Source: Methylobacter sp.
GTDB taxonomy: Bacteria; Pseudomonadota; Gammaproteobacteria; Methylococcales; Methylomonadaceae
Direction of reading: 5' to 3'
NCBI GenBank assembly: GCA_030653175.1
Contig: JAURZV010000054.1
Location: 62,001 to 126,000, forward strand
DNA: 64,000 nt
The notes under the pieces were generated by a model. It did no database searches and was not told the origin of the DNA. It saw only the letters and a program-made list of their open reading frames with translations. Position numbers and translations under genes: made by a program. Shown one piece after another: positions 34,778 to 42,517 of this stretch; position 1 is the first letter of the stretch; every line of letters starts with the position of its first letter.

Positions 34778-34876
34778 TTATTGACAAACCTTGTACATCC
34801 CATCCAGCATCAGCGAATTCGAACTGACCATGCCGAGAATCTTGCTATTTTCAATCACCGGCGCTAACCGGATTTG
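34778..34876 (-). pseudogene. remnant of a CBS-domain protein 3' end
   Basis: The minus strand reads IRLAPVIENSKILGMVSSNS then LMLDGMYKVCQ-stop. It matches the C-terminus of the intact CBS protein (VRAPVIENNKIIGVVSPNSL...LDGMYRACK at 35232-35330). The upstream part is cut off by repeat DNA. Confidence 0.85.
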
Positions 34877-35225
34877 CTGGTTCCCAAGCTCCAGCTTGGG
34901 AATTCAGGATGTAGGCCGGAATAAGGCCATCCAAGCGCGTAGCGCGAGGTGGCGTTTCCGGCGGGTTCGGGAGGTGTTTGCCGGAAACGCCGGTTCTCGC
35001 TGTCGCTCGAACCGGCTTATTCCGGCCTACTTCTGTCCCGCGAAGCTATGACTTGCATGGACAGGAAATGATCCAGTCATTTCTCTGCATTCCCCACATC
35101 CCTGTGGGTTATGCAGGAGGTAGAGCAACGCAGGAGCGGTTGCCGAGAGCTTCGCCTCCTCTGGGTTCCCAAGCTCCTGCTTGGGAACCAGCGCACCCTT
35201 AATCCTGAGCCTTTCGCCTTGAACC
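34877..35225. repeat. nested palindromic repeats between CBS gene and its remnant
   Basis: No gene is visible. Elements recognised: TGGTTCCCAAGCTCCAGCTT(GGG) at 34879-34901 with partner GGGTTCCCAAGCTCCTGCTT(GGGAACC) at 35163-35189; a long stem TGTAGGCCGGAATAAGGCC (34910-34928) with GGCTTATTCCGGCCTACTTC (35013-35032) enclosing GGCGTTTCCGGC...GCCGGAAACGCCGG; and a GGAGGTAGAG-family copy. They appear inserted into or next to one another. Confidence 0.75.
35111..35147. repeat. GGAGGTAGAG-family repeat, copy 4 (intergenic)
   Basis: ATGCAGGAGGTAGAGCAACG then CAGGAGCGGTTGCCGAG. It matches the copies at 3054, 6311 and 9506. Confidence 0.8.
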
Positions 35226-35231
35226 TTAACT

Positions 35232-35642
35232 TTATTTACAAGCCCTATACATCCCATCCAGCACCAGTGAGTTCGGACTGACCACGCCGATAATCTTGTT
35301 ATTTTCAATGACCGGCGCCCTGACCAGATTATAGTTGGCAAATAAACGCGAGCAATAGCGGATGTCCATATCGGGATGTACTGAAATCACAGGCTTACTC
35401 ATGATTTCATAGACGTTAACCCGATCCGGCGCACGGTCTTTCGCCAGCACATGGCGGGCAATGTCACCGGAATTAATCATGCCGTATTCGTCATCATCAT
35501 GGCGTTTATTAACGACCAGCACCGAGGTTTTAAGCGATTTCATTTTTCTTAAGGCATCGCCTACGGTAGCAACGCCGTCGATGGTGGCGAAGTCGGTTTT
35601 CATTACATCTTTGACGCGGATTATAATGCGTGGCTCAATCAT
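35232..35642 (-). CDS. CBS-domain pair regulatory protein
   Basis: 136 residues made of two CBS motifs: VKDVMKTDFATIDGVATVGDALRKMKSLKTSVLVV and VYEIMSKPVISVHPDMDIRYCSRLFANYNLVRAPVI. CBS pairs bind adenine nucleotides (ATP, AMP, S-adenosyl compounds or c-di-AMP) and gate transporters or enzymes. It is the last gene of the DUF1538 operon and overlaps the PII-like gene by 4 bases, so a role in controlling the transporter is likely. Confidence 0.9.
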   Translation of the reverse strand: MIEPRIIIRVKDVMKTDFATIDGVATVGDALRKMKSLKTSVLVVNKRHDDDEYGMINSGDIARHVLAKDRAPDRVNVYEIMSKPVISVHPDMDIRYCSRLFANYNLVRAPVIENNKIIGVVSPNSLVLDGMYRACK

Positions 35643-35989
35643 ATTTTGTCCTCAAGTTCATGGGTTAATTGTTCAACCTGATGCATGACGCCAACGGCAT
35701 CTTCAACATCAATCTGAATGGCAATGCCGGTACCGGGTTTGCTGTCGAATTGCGCAACTTTGGCGATGGTTTCCAGAATGTGGCGGCTAAGATGCTCTTC
35801 GACCAGCAACAACAGCACATCGCGCTGGGTTTCCAGGGTCAGACCGAAAAAGGTTTTCGATTGTTTCATGCCTTCGCCGCGCGCATTATTGACAACGGTT
35901 GCGCCTTTAGCGCCGTTTTTACGTGCGGTCTCAAGCACCAGATCAGTCTTGTCATCTTCGACAAATGCGATAATTAATTTGAAATGCAT
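35639..35989 (-). CDS. PII-like signalling protein
   Basis: 116 residues with a PII-like ferredoxin fold: MHFKLIIAFVEDDKTDLVLETARKNGAKGATVVNN, then a T-loop-like region (GEGMKQSKTFFGLTLETQRDVLLLLVE) and the family C-terminus KPGTGIAIQIDVEDAVGV. It lacks the uridylylated tyrosine context of GlnB/GlnK, so it belongs to the broader PII-like group that controls membrane transporters. It lies 8 bases after umpB and overlaps the CBS gene. Confidence 0.85.
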   Translation of the reverse strand: MHFKLIIAFVEDDKTDLVLETARKNGAKGATVVNNARGEGMKQSKTFFGLTLETQRDVLLLLVEEHLSRHILETIAKVAQFDSKPGTGIAIQIDVEDAVGVMHQVEQLTHELEDKI

Positions 35990-35997
35990 GGTGTTCC

Positions 35998-36777
35998 TCA
36001 GGGTTTGGATGAAAGACTGCCTTTGCTAAGCCATTGCGCGATTTGCGCGTAACCCAGGACAGCGATGATGGGAAATAGACTGGCAAAAGCGATCAAGCCG
36101 AAGCCATCCAATAGCGGGTTGCGACCGGGGACGGTGGAAGCCAGCCCCAGGCCCAATGCGGTAACCAGCGGCACAGTGACCGTTGACGTGGTTACCCCGC
36201 CCGAGTCATAAGCCAAACCGATGATCAGTTTGGGGGCAAACAGGGTTTGTATCAGCACAATGATATAGCCTGCGACAATGTAATAATAAAGCTCCGTTCC
36301 AGTCACAATCCGGTAAGCACCCAGTGCAATGCCGAAAGCGACACCGATGGAAACCGCGATACGCAGCCCCCAAGCGCGAATAGCGCCGCCGGAAATCTGT
36401 TCAGCTTTCCAGGCAACCGCAAGTAAAGACGGTTCGGCCAATGTAGTCGCAAAACCGATGCTGGCGGCAAACACATACACCCAATAATAGGCTTGCCACC
36501 TTATATGTTGTTCGTCGGGATCAATACCTAGAAACTCCGGCGTAGTCAGCTGGGCCGCCATCAGCTTCCCTAACGGAAACAGCGCCATTTCCAAGCCTTT
36601 CAGAAAAAATGCAATGCCGAGCAAAACATAGATAAACCCGATCAACATTTTTTTGGGATGCGCCAGGGGTTTGCGGATAACCAGCAACTGAAAGCCGATA
36701 ATAATAGCGGCAATAGGCAAAACATCCCGACAGGTAGCCAACAGAACCAGAGCAAATTGACTGATCCAGTCGATCAT
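35998..36777 (-). CDS. umpB: DUF1538 membrane protein, second subunit (UmpB-like)
   Basis: 259 residues, about seven membrane helices. The repeated family signature [27 protein letters not shown]...[16 protein letters not shown] occurs near residues 175-225, and the [12 protein letters not shown] motif near 105. DUF1538 pairs have been reported as a two-component Na+(K+)/H+ antiporter (UmpAB) in Halomonas; the symbol here is by homology and order. Its start overlaps the umpA stop by 4 bases (36774-36777), consistent with a heteromeric complex. Confidence 0.85.
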   Translation of the reverse strand: MIDWISQFALVLLATCRDVLPIAAIIIGFQLLVIRKPLAHPKKMLIGFIYVLLGIAFFLKGLEMALFPLGKLMAAQLTTPEFLGIDPDEQHIRWQAYYWVYVFAASIGFATTLAEPSLLAVAWKAEQISGGAIRAWGLRIAVSIGVAFGIALGAYRIVTGTELYYYIVAGYIIVLIQTLFAPKLIIGLAYDSGGVTTSTVTVPLVTALGLGLASTVPGRNPLLDGFGLIAFASLFPIIAVLGYAQIAQWLSKGSLSSKP

Positions 36778-37502
36778 CTCAGAACCCCGTAGGCCATTAC
36801 GAATACCATCGGCGTTAATGATGCAAAAGCGATCAGCCCAAATCCGTCAACCATCGGATTGCGTCCTTTAATGGCTGTAGCCAAACCAACGCCCAGCGCA
36901 GTGACCAGCGGAACGGTAATGGTCGAGGTGGTGACACCGCCGGAATCGTAGGCGATGCCGATGATTTCAGGCGGCGCAAACGGCGTTATGGCAATCACTC
37001 CGCAATAACCGCCGATAATCAGGTAGTACAAAGGCCAACCCCGGATAATCCTCAACACACCGATCAAGATAGCAAACCCGACCGACAACGCGACAGTAAT
37101 GCGTAACCCTAGCGCATAACTGTCTTTAGCGTCATCGGTTTGCTCGATAATGCCTGCTTTAGCAGCAATGCTTGCGGCTTCCTGGGCAATGGCAATCAGC
37201 GCAGGTTCCGCCACCGTGGTGCCGAACCCAAGACAAAAGGCAAACGTCAGCAGCCAAAACAAACTGCCTTTGCGGGCAAACGCATAGGCCATCGCCTCGC
37301 CAATCGGAAACAGGCTTTGTTCAAGCCCCTGAACAAACAGGGTAAGACCGAGGATAACAAATAGAGTGCCGGCGATTAAACTGCCGACATCGGGAATAGG
37401 CTGGCGAATAATCAAAACCTGGAATACCAGAACAACCGCGAGAATAGGCGCCAAGTCCAGAAAACTGCCGAACAGCTGTTTAATAAAAGGGTTTTTAAAC
37501 AT
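36774..37502 (-). CDS. umpA: DUF1538 membrane protein, first subunit (UmpA-like)
   Basis: 242 residues with seven or so membrane segments and the same signatures as its partner: [16 protein letters not shown] near 97 and [20 protein letters not shown] near 190, then [19 protein letters not shown]. Clearly a paralogue of the downstream gene. First gene of the four-gene operon; the promoter must lie in 37503-37680. The antiporter role is by family, not shown here. Confidence 0.85.
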   Translation of the reverse strand: MFKNPFIKQLFGSFLDLAPILAVVLVFQVLIIRQPIPDVGSLIAGTLFVILGLTLFVQGLEQSLFPIGEAMAYAFARKGSLFWLLTFAFCLGFGTTVAEPALIAIAQEAASIAAKAGIIEQTDDAKDSYALGLRITVALSVGFAILIGVLRIIRGWPLYYLIIGGYCGVIAITPFAPPEIIGIAYDSGGVTTSTITVPLVTALGVGLATAIKGRNPMVDGFGLIAFASLTPMVFVMAYGVLR

Positions 37503-37680
37503 TCAAGTTCATTGTCAGGGTTCATTACAATAGTTACGATTATCGCCGTAAATCCGCCCGCGCAACAGGTATTTAATGATACATAGTGATAATGTCATGA
37601 CCAAGCAGCGTGTTGCTTCTACCTGATTTTTCATCGTCGCTGTAAATCGGCAGAAAAACACTGGGCATCTCCAAACAAGC
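37503..37680. other. intergenic, upstream of umpA
   Basis: No gene seen. It should carry the promoter of the umpA operon; I cannot assign -10/-35 boxes confidently. Confidence 0.4.
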
Positions 37681-37795
37681 CATTAAAACTTAAAAAGATT
37701 ATCACCACGAAGGACACGAAGTTTTATTTCTTCGTGTCCTTCGTGTCTTCGTGGTGAATAAAGGCTTTTAATTACCTGTTTGCTAGCATTCCGTG
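37681..37795. repeat. CACGAAG hairpin element, copy 1
   Basis: TTATCACCACGAAGGACACG(AAG) at 37699-37721 pairs with CTTCGTGTCC...CTTCGTGGTGAATAA at 37729-37761. Flanks (TTAAAAAGATT on the left; TTTTAATTACC...AGCATTCCGTGCG on the right) also match copy 2 at 54880-54995, so the element is about 115 bp. Confidence 0.85.
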
Positions 37796-37839
37796 CGTAG
37801 CCGATTTGATTCCTAATGCTGCCTGTGGGTAATGAGAAG

Positions 37840-37899
37840 TTACTTGGCACGTTGATAACGCCTTGATGCTTTCAGGAAAACAATCAGTTGTGTAAGCAT
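37840..37899 (-). pseudogene. 5' remnant of the TrkA-type channel gene
   Basis: The minus strand reads MLTQLIVFLKASRRYQRAK-stop, against MLTRLIVYFAYFLKTSQRYQRAK at the start of the intact channel gene (50502 downward). The ATG overlaps the hsdR stop. Only the first 19 codons remain, with a small internal deletion. Confidence 0.88.
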
Positions 37900-40800
37900 A
37901 TGGTCTCCTCAAATTCATCACACAGCTTATCAACCAAATCATCCATTTCCTTGAAAAAATAATCTCCCACACTCTGGCGGTTGAGTGCTTTGTAACGGCG
38001 ATATAGCTTGGCAAAATCGTCATAGATTTCCGCTTCAGATGCATGCGACTTCATCTTGACGATCAACCGCTCTCCCTCATTAGCGGTACGAACATAAGCA
38101 AAAAAATCTATAATCTTTGCAGCAAAATCCTGAATACTTTTACCAACCAAAGCCTCTTGCTCATTACGCGCAGCAATAATTTTTAGGACATCAAACTGAT
38201 AACCACCGCCATATTCAGCCCCTTCCGCTACTTTGAGCGGCTTCTTTTTCTTTTCCACCGGCTCGTAAGTGACGGCTTCAATAATGCCGATTTGATTGTC
38301 GAAATATACTTCAATCGGGTCTTTCACATCCTCACTGCGATGCATCATGTTGTAGAGTGTATTGAACTTGCGCCAGAACAATAAAAAGCCCGGCTCACTA
38401 TACTTGGCATCCAGCTCAATCACATATTCAATGCGATTGAGGATAGTGAAATACTGCGCCGCCTTGGCTTTTGTGTCTGCGGTAGGTTCCGGGTTAGTCT
38501 CAATGTATTCTTTCAAGCTACTTTCAAAATCCAGATAGCTTTCCGGGTCGTCACGCTGGGCTTGGTCTTTGTAGATACCTAAGAACACCGTAAAAAACGT
38601 AGCAAAGGTAACCGATTTTTTCAGCTCACTCAGCAGAATATCCAACACCTTCTTATCGCCAAACGGGTCAAAGTCGCTCACCACCACATCGGAGAAATGC
38701 TCAAACGCGTCTTTGATGTTTTGTACATTCACATTGTTGTAAGAGAAATCGACAATCTTGCAGTCGTTCTTATATTTAGCCGTGCGATTGACTCGGGAAA
38801 TGGTTTGAATGGCACTAATGCCTTTAATCTCTTTATCCAGAAACAAGGTATGCAATCTTTTCTCATCAAAGCCGGTTTGCAGCTTTGCCACCACAATCAT
38901 CAATCCATTATTAGTAGGCCGCGCAAAGTTTTCCAAAACCTTTTCTTCCGATAAGCCGCCATTCTTTCCTGCGGCGCTTTGCTCGTCCTGATTACTTGAA
39001 TACACCACATGAATCGGCGCTTCGGCATACTTGGCATATTTAGGTTGTTGCACCAGGGCGTTGAAGTGCTTGGCAACGGCATCTTTATAGGCAATCGCCG
39101 CTTTAATGGAATGCACCGCCAACATCGCCTTGCCCGTGCCGCGTATTTGGCGATACACGTCTTTCACCAACAAGTCCGCCACATACTTGGCGATGGCATC
39201 AATGCGCTCACTGTTTTCGTAGACCTGCTTTTTCTGTGCGTCCTTGTATTCTTTTTCGGTAAAGCCTTCCAGCGGATTGCTTGGCAAGTCGAACAACATC
39301 TTGGATGCCACCGGCACAATGTTTTTCAGCGGGTTCAGGATAAAACCATCCTCAATCGCCTCTTTCATGGTGTAGCTATCGAAAGGCCGCCAGAGTTTTT
39401 CGCTTTCGGCATAACCGCTGAATTCGCCGAATCGCGCCAGCGTATGGTCATCGGGGGTGGCGGTAAAACCGATAATCAGGTTCTTTTTCGTGCTGGCCGA
39501 GGCATACGCGGCATTATCGAACGGGCTTTGCAGTTCGTCGAAAATACTCACCATTTCTTCATGCTGGTCGCCGCTGTTGGAACGGTGAATTTCGTCAATC
39601 AGAAACACAATGCGCATAGTAGCGAGTTTTTGCAGTACATCAGCATCAAGCATCTCGCGCACCGAGCCGAATTTTTGCAAGTTCACAATCACCAAGCGGG
39701 TATCGGATGCCAGCGCCTGTTGAAAGGTTTTTTTATTGGTGGCTTCCACGTACATGCGATTATCGATATTCATGTTCAGCATCAACGAATCAATCTGGCT
39801 ACGCAACTGCAACCTGTCCACCACGATCATGATTTTGTCGTAAACGTATTCGCCGTCCCGGCGCAAGTCTTTCAGCTGCAATGCAGACCAGCCGATGATA
39901 TTGGATTTGCCGAACCCCGCCGCGTATTGCATCAGCAAGGAATACACGTTCTTGTTATTGGAATAGGCTTTGCGCTTTTCCAGCAGCTCTTTTTTCTTGG
40001 CTTCGCCTACGCCCGCCAACTGTTTTTCCAACAATTTTTCAAAATAATCGGGCTCTTGTTCGTGCGCCAAAAACTCATCAATCTTGGCCATGATTTTATC
40101 GGTGCCGAATTTCTGCTTGGGGCGTGGCGAAATTAAATGCCCCGTTTCATTTTTGACTTCTTTCACGCCCTTGTTTACGTACACATCGCGCTCGATAAAG
40201 TTGTAATACAAAATCTCTTTTTCGATAAAAAATTTGCCATACAGCGCGGCAAACAGCTCTTTCAATTTGTCTTTTTTCTCGGCGTCCGGCTTCAGCAGCG
40301 GATAAGGCTTAAACACGCCGTAAACTTTTTTCTCAATCTCTTCGCGGTCAAACTTACCTTCGCGGCAGGTAGCTAGCATCTCGTCAAAATAATCCGCAAT
40401 AGTGCGGATGACAAAGGTCTCGCCAATATCGGTAGTGGTGATGTGAATAGCTTTTTCAAAAATCTTCAGGAAGTCTTTGCGCTCAGCCTGTTTTTCGTAA
40501 TCGCTCAACATCGTATTGCTATCGATATGCCGGTGATAAACCTTTACCGCTTCGAAATAATCTTTAATCACCTTACCGCGGCCATTCTTGGTAGCGTTCT
40601 GGTTGGTGTAGTTGTTTTTTAATTCGCTGTAACCCAAATAAATGCCGTTCACAAACAACACAATATCCGGACGAAAAGAGAACACCTGCTTGTCTTGGTA
40701 GCTGTATTTATAGGGCAGCTCCTGCACCACGGAAAAAAAGTTCTCATCAAACAGCGCATTGTCGTGAATCACGCTGTCGCCGGTGTAAAACAGGTGCAGC

Positions 40801-41102
40801 TTGATACCCTGCAAGCTGATGGACTTATTGGCATTGATGAACAAGGCCATATTACGGCTGCTGGCGATACGCTCCTGGATCAGCTCCATCAACTCTTGCA
40901 GCAATAGCTTTTCGTCGCCCCGGTATTTTTTCAGCAGGGCTTCATAGGGCTTTTTGTTCAGCTCAGTGCCGGAAATAAACGCCTGCAAGTCTTCCTCAAT
41001 AATCAGCGCTTGAGTGACGGTATTGGCCTTGACTTCCTTGTAGCCCAAGCCCTCCCGAAAAAACGGGATTAAAAACTTATCTTGCAGATGGAGTTCATTC
41101 AT
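37884..41102 (-). CDS. hsdR: HsdR, type I restriction endonuclease subunit R
   Basis: Motor and nuclease subunit of the type I system (1072 aa). The N-terminal HSDR_N nuclease domain shows FRPDIVLFVNGIYLGYSELKNN (D...ExK, about 160-182). Helicase motifs follow: AGFGKSNI (motif I, about 405), VFLIDEIHRSNSGD (DExH), VIGFTATP-type GFTATPDD and the C-terminal domain with QTGFDEKRLHTLF...ISRVNRT. Start ATG 41102 is set by homology (MNELHLQDKF) and overlaps the pseudogene stop upstream. An intact modification and specificity set lies upstream, so the system looks complete. A 5' fragment copy is at 50496-50615. Confidence 0.94.
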   Translation of the reverse strand: MNELHLQDKFLIPFFREGLGYKEVKANTVTQALIIEEDLQAFISGTELNKKPYEALLKKYRGDEKLLLQELMELIQERIASSRNMALFINANKSISLQGIKLHLFYTGDSVIHDNALFDENFFSVVQELPYKYSYQDKQVFSFRPDIVLFVNGIYLGYSELKNNYTNQNATKNGRGKVIKDYFEAVKVYHRHIDSNTMLSDYEKQAERKDFLKIFEKAIHITTTDIGETFVIRTIADYFDEMLATCREGKFDREEIEKKVYGVFKPYPLLKPDAEKKDKLKELFAALYGKFFIEKEILYYNFIERDVYVNKGVKEVKNETGHLISPRPKQKFGTDKIMAKIDEFLAHEQEPDYFEKLLEKQLAGVGEAKKKELLEKRKAYSNNKNVYSLLMQYAAGFGKSNIIGWSALQLKDLRRDGEYVYDKIMIVVDRLQLRSQIDSLMLNMNIDNRMYVEATNKKTFQQALASDTRLVIVNLQKFGSVREMLDADVLQKLATMRIVFLIDEIHRSNSGDQHEEMVSIFDELQSPFDNAAYASASTKKNLIIGFTATPDDHTLARFGEFSGYAESEKLWRPFDSYTMKEAIEDGFILNPLKNIVPVASKMLFDLPSNPLEGFTEKEYKDAQKKQVYENSERIDAIAKYVADLLVKDVYRQIRGTGKAMLAVHSIKAAIAYKDAVAKHFNALVQQPKYAKYAEAPIHVVYSSNQDEQSAAGKNGGLSEEKVLENFARPTNNGLMIVVAKLQTGFDEKRLHTLFLDKEIKGISAIQTISRVNRTAKYKNDCKIVDFSYNNVNVQNIKDAFEHFSDVVVSDFDPFGDKKVLDILLSELKKSVTFATFFTVFLGIYKDQAQRDDPESYLDFESSLKEYIETNPEPTADTKAKAAQYFTILNRIEYVIELDAKYSEPGFLLFWRKFNTLYNMMHRSEDVKDPIEVYFDNQIGIIEAVTYEPVEKKKKPLKVAEGAEYGGGYQFDVLKIIAARNEQEALVGKSIQDFAAKIIDFFAYVRTANEGERLIVKMKSHASEAEIYDDFAKLYRRYKALNRQSVGDYFFKEMDDLVDKLCDEFEETICLHN

Positions 41103-41578
41103 TAGGCTTACTGGCCTCTGGCTTGACGGTAATGTAACGTTGATTGGGAATGGAAGGTTTGTCGGGAATGGTTGGCGCCAGTTTGCCGGAGGCAATAAGG
41201 GGCAGTAAAAAGGTATCGCGAAAATGCTCACGATGGCTTAAGCCGAGATACTGCATCATTTCTTTCGTTGAACGGGGAACTGCGCAAAACTGTAACAGCT
41301 CGTCAGCTTGATCGGTAACTTGTCCGGTAACTTGTTCGAAACCCTCCGCATGACAGCACCAGCCGAACAAAATTGGGGGTAAAACGGTAAACGCTACGGG
41401 GATAATGCTCAAGAATCCGCGGCACGCCTGAGCCCAGCTGCTCGACCATATCCAGGCCACGAAAAACCCGCATCAGCTCTTTATTTTGCGGAACCTAATA
41501 GCCCATAAAAAACTCTTCTTCATCTTCAAGCGTGTCGGTCAGTTCCCGTTTCAGTTCGATGCGGTTGGATTCTTGCAT
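41095..41578 (-). pseudogene. degraded copy of the AlbA_2 ATP-binding gene
   Basis: It starts as MQESNRIELKRELTDTLE, like the intact gene at 51930, then jumps by an internal deletion of about 840 bp to EEEFFMGY, followed by a TAG where the intact gene has TCG. The sequence continues (VPQNKELMRVFRGLDMVEQL, GSGVPRILEHYPRSVYRFTP) until a frameshift near 41345, then the C-terminus (ADELLQFCAVPRSTKEMMQY) reappears to the stop at 41095. So it carries a deletion, a nonsense mutation and a frameshift, and cannot make the full protein. Confidence 0.92.
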
Positions 41579-41596
41579 TACGCTACCTTGCGCTAG

Positions 41597-41670
41597 TTCC
41601 CAGGCTGGAACCTGAGAACTCAAGAGGCGAAGTTCCAGCGTCGCGAAACTGGAAACCTGAGCTTCCAAGA
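41597..41670. repeat. imperfect palindrome between the AlbA_2 pseudogene and the PIN gene
   Basis: GTTCCCAGGCTGGAACCTGA, GAGGCGAAGTTCCAGCGTCG, GAAACTGGAAACCTGAGC: several GTTCC/GGAAC arms nested. It resembles the TTCCCAAGCTC...GCTTGGGAA repeats near 34.9 kb. Confidence 0.5.
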
Positions 41671-41676
41671 CCGAAT

Positions 41677-42066
41677 TTAACAAACACGCTGAATATCAGT
41701 TTGCGAAAAATCATTACCTTTAAACAGTAACGGCAAATCCAAAAAATTTGCGGCGGCATAGCTGCAACAATCGCCAAAATTTAACTTGGCGGGATGTCTT
41801 CCCTTACCATAATTTTGCCAGGCAATACGCGCTAGTCTGGCTTGTTGGTTATCAAATGCTACGATATTGGCTGACAGTACGGTTAGCAATTCATCATATT
41901 TTTTAGCCCCTGGTTCGCCTTTTTTATGTTCGATGACCATAGCTGATTCAACAAGGCTAACCGCGCTGATATAGATTTTTTCTGCATCAGCCAGTAATTG
42001 TATGAACTGCTGTGCATCGTCTTCGCCCAACAAAATCGCAATTAATACCGAAGAATCAACAACCAT
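41677..42066 (-). CDS. PIN-domain toxin-like RNase (VapC family)
   Basis: 129 residues with the PIN-domain acidic residues: VVDSSVLIAILLGED (first Asp), SAVSLVESAMVIE (Glu), and LNFGDCCSYAAA (Asp). VapC toxins are Mg-dependent RNases. ATG 42066 shares its A with the TAA stop of the upstream gene (TAATG), the classical toxin-antitoxin coupling; the longer in-frame TTG or GTG starts are not needed. It lies inside the type I restriction locus, between hsdS and hsdR. Confidence 0.9.
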   Translation of the reverse strand: MVVDSSVLIAILLGEDDAQQFIQLLADAEKIYISAVSLVESAMVIEHKKGEPGAKKYDELLTVLSANIVAFDNQQARLARIAWQNYGKGRHPAKLNFGDCCSYAAANFLDLPLLFKGNDFSQTDIQRVC

Positions 42067-42329
42067 TATTCCGCATCCCATAAACCTATTTCGCTTTGCT
42101 GATAGCCTAGTATTTCATCGGCAGAACGTGGATCAATTGTGGGTAATTGAGCGCAGTCATCCGCAATTGACATTAGTTTTAAAAATTTTGCCGATTTTTG
42201 CGGCGGTTTTTTATTGCTAACAGCTGCAAACTGTTTGGCTTCTTGTTGCAAGCTTTCTTCAAGTTCTCGAATACGTTGTTTGATGATGGTTGGCGGTAAA
42301 GTTTCAGGGATATTAATGGTTACTTGCAT
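42066..42329 (-). CDS. antitoxin-like partner of the PIN toxin
   Basis: 87 residues: MQVTINIPETLPPTIIKQRI, then a charged helix (RELEESLQQEAKQFAAV) and a C-terminal tail rich in acidic residues (DPRSADEILGYQQSEIGLWD) of the type that wraps around VapC toxins. The N-terminus resembles small beta-strand DNA-binding antitoxins (DUF2281-like). Assigned as antitoxin by its size, order and TAATG overlap with the PIN gene. Confidence 0.8.
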   Translation of the reverse strand: MQVTINIPETLPPTIIKQRIRELEESLQQEAKQFAAVSNKKPPQKSAKFLKLMSIADDCAQLPTIDPRSADEILGYQQSEIGLWDAE

Positions 42330-42362
42330 AATGTTTCTCCAGCAATCCTGTTACAAATTAGC

Positions 42363-42515
42363 TTATTTTCGAGGTGATACTTGGATGCCATATTTCCGCC
42401 GTAATTGCTGAATTTTTTGGACAACTTGCGCTGTAGCAGGCTTGTAGCCTTCTATGGCCTGCGTTGTTTGAATAATTTTTTTAAGTTCGGTGTGGTTAAG
42501 CGAATGCTTGTTCAT
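42363..42515 (-). CDS. 50-residue hypothetical protein
   Basis: The minus strand reads MNKHSLNHTELKKIIQTTQA then IEGYKPATAQVVQKIQQLRR then KYGIQVSPRK-stop. A small basic helical protein between hsdS and the antitoxin gene, 2 bases after the hsdS stop and 33 before the antitoxin start. The coding frame is open with no overlap to neighbours. I do not recognise it; it may be a small regulator of the locus. Confidence 0.6.
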   Translation of the reverse strand: MNKHSLNHTELKKIIQTTQAIEGYKPATAQVVQKIQQLRRKYGIQVSPRK

Positions 42516-42517
42516 GG

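Noticed and set aside
39009-40136. Long plus-strand open frame (375 codons) opposite hsdR, and a similar one opposite hsdM at 46547-47509.
   Set aside because: No recognisable protein; these mirror the codon bias of the helicase and methylase genes on the other strand.
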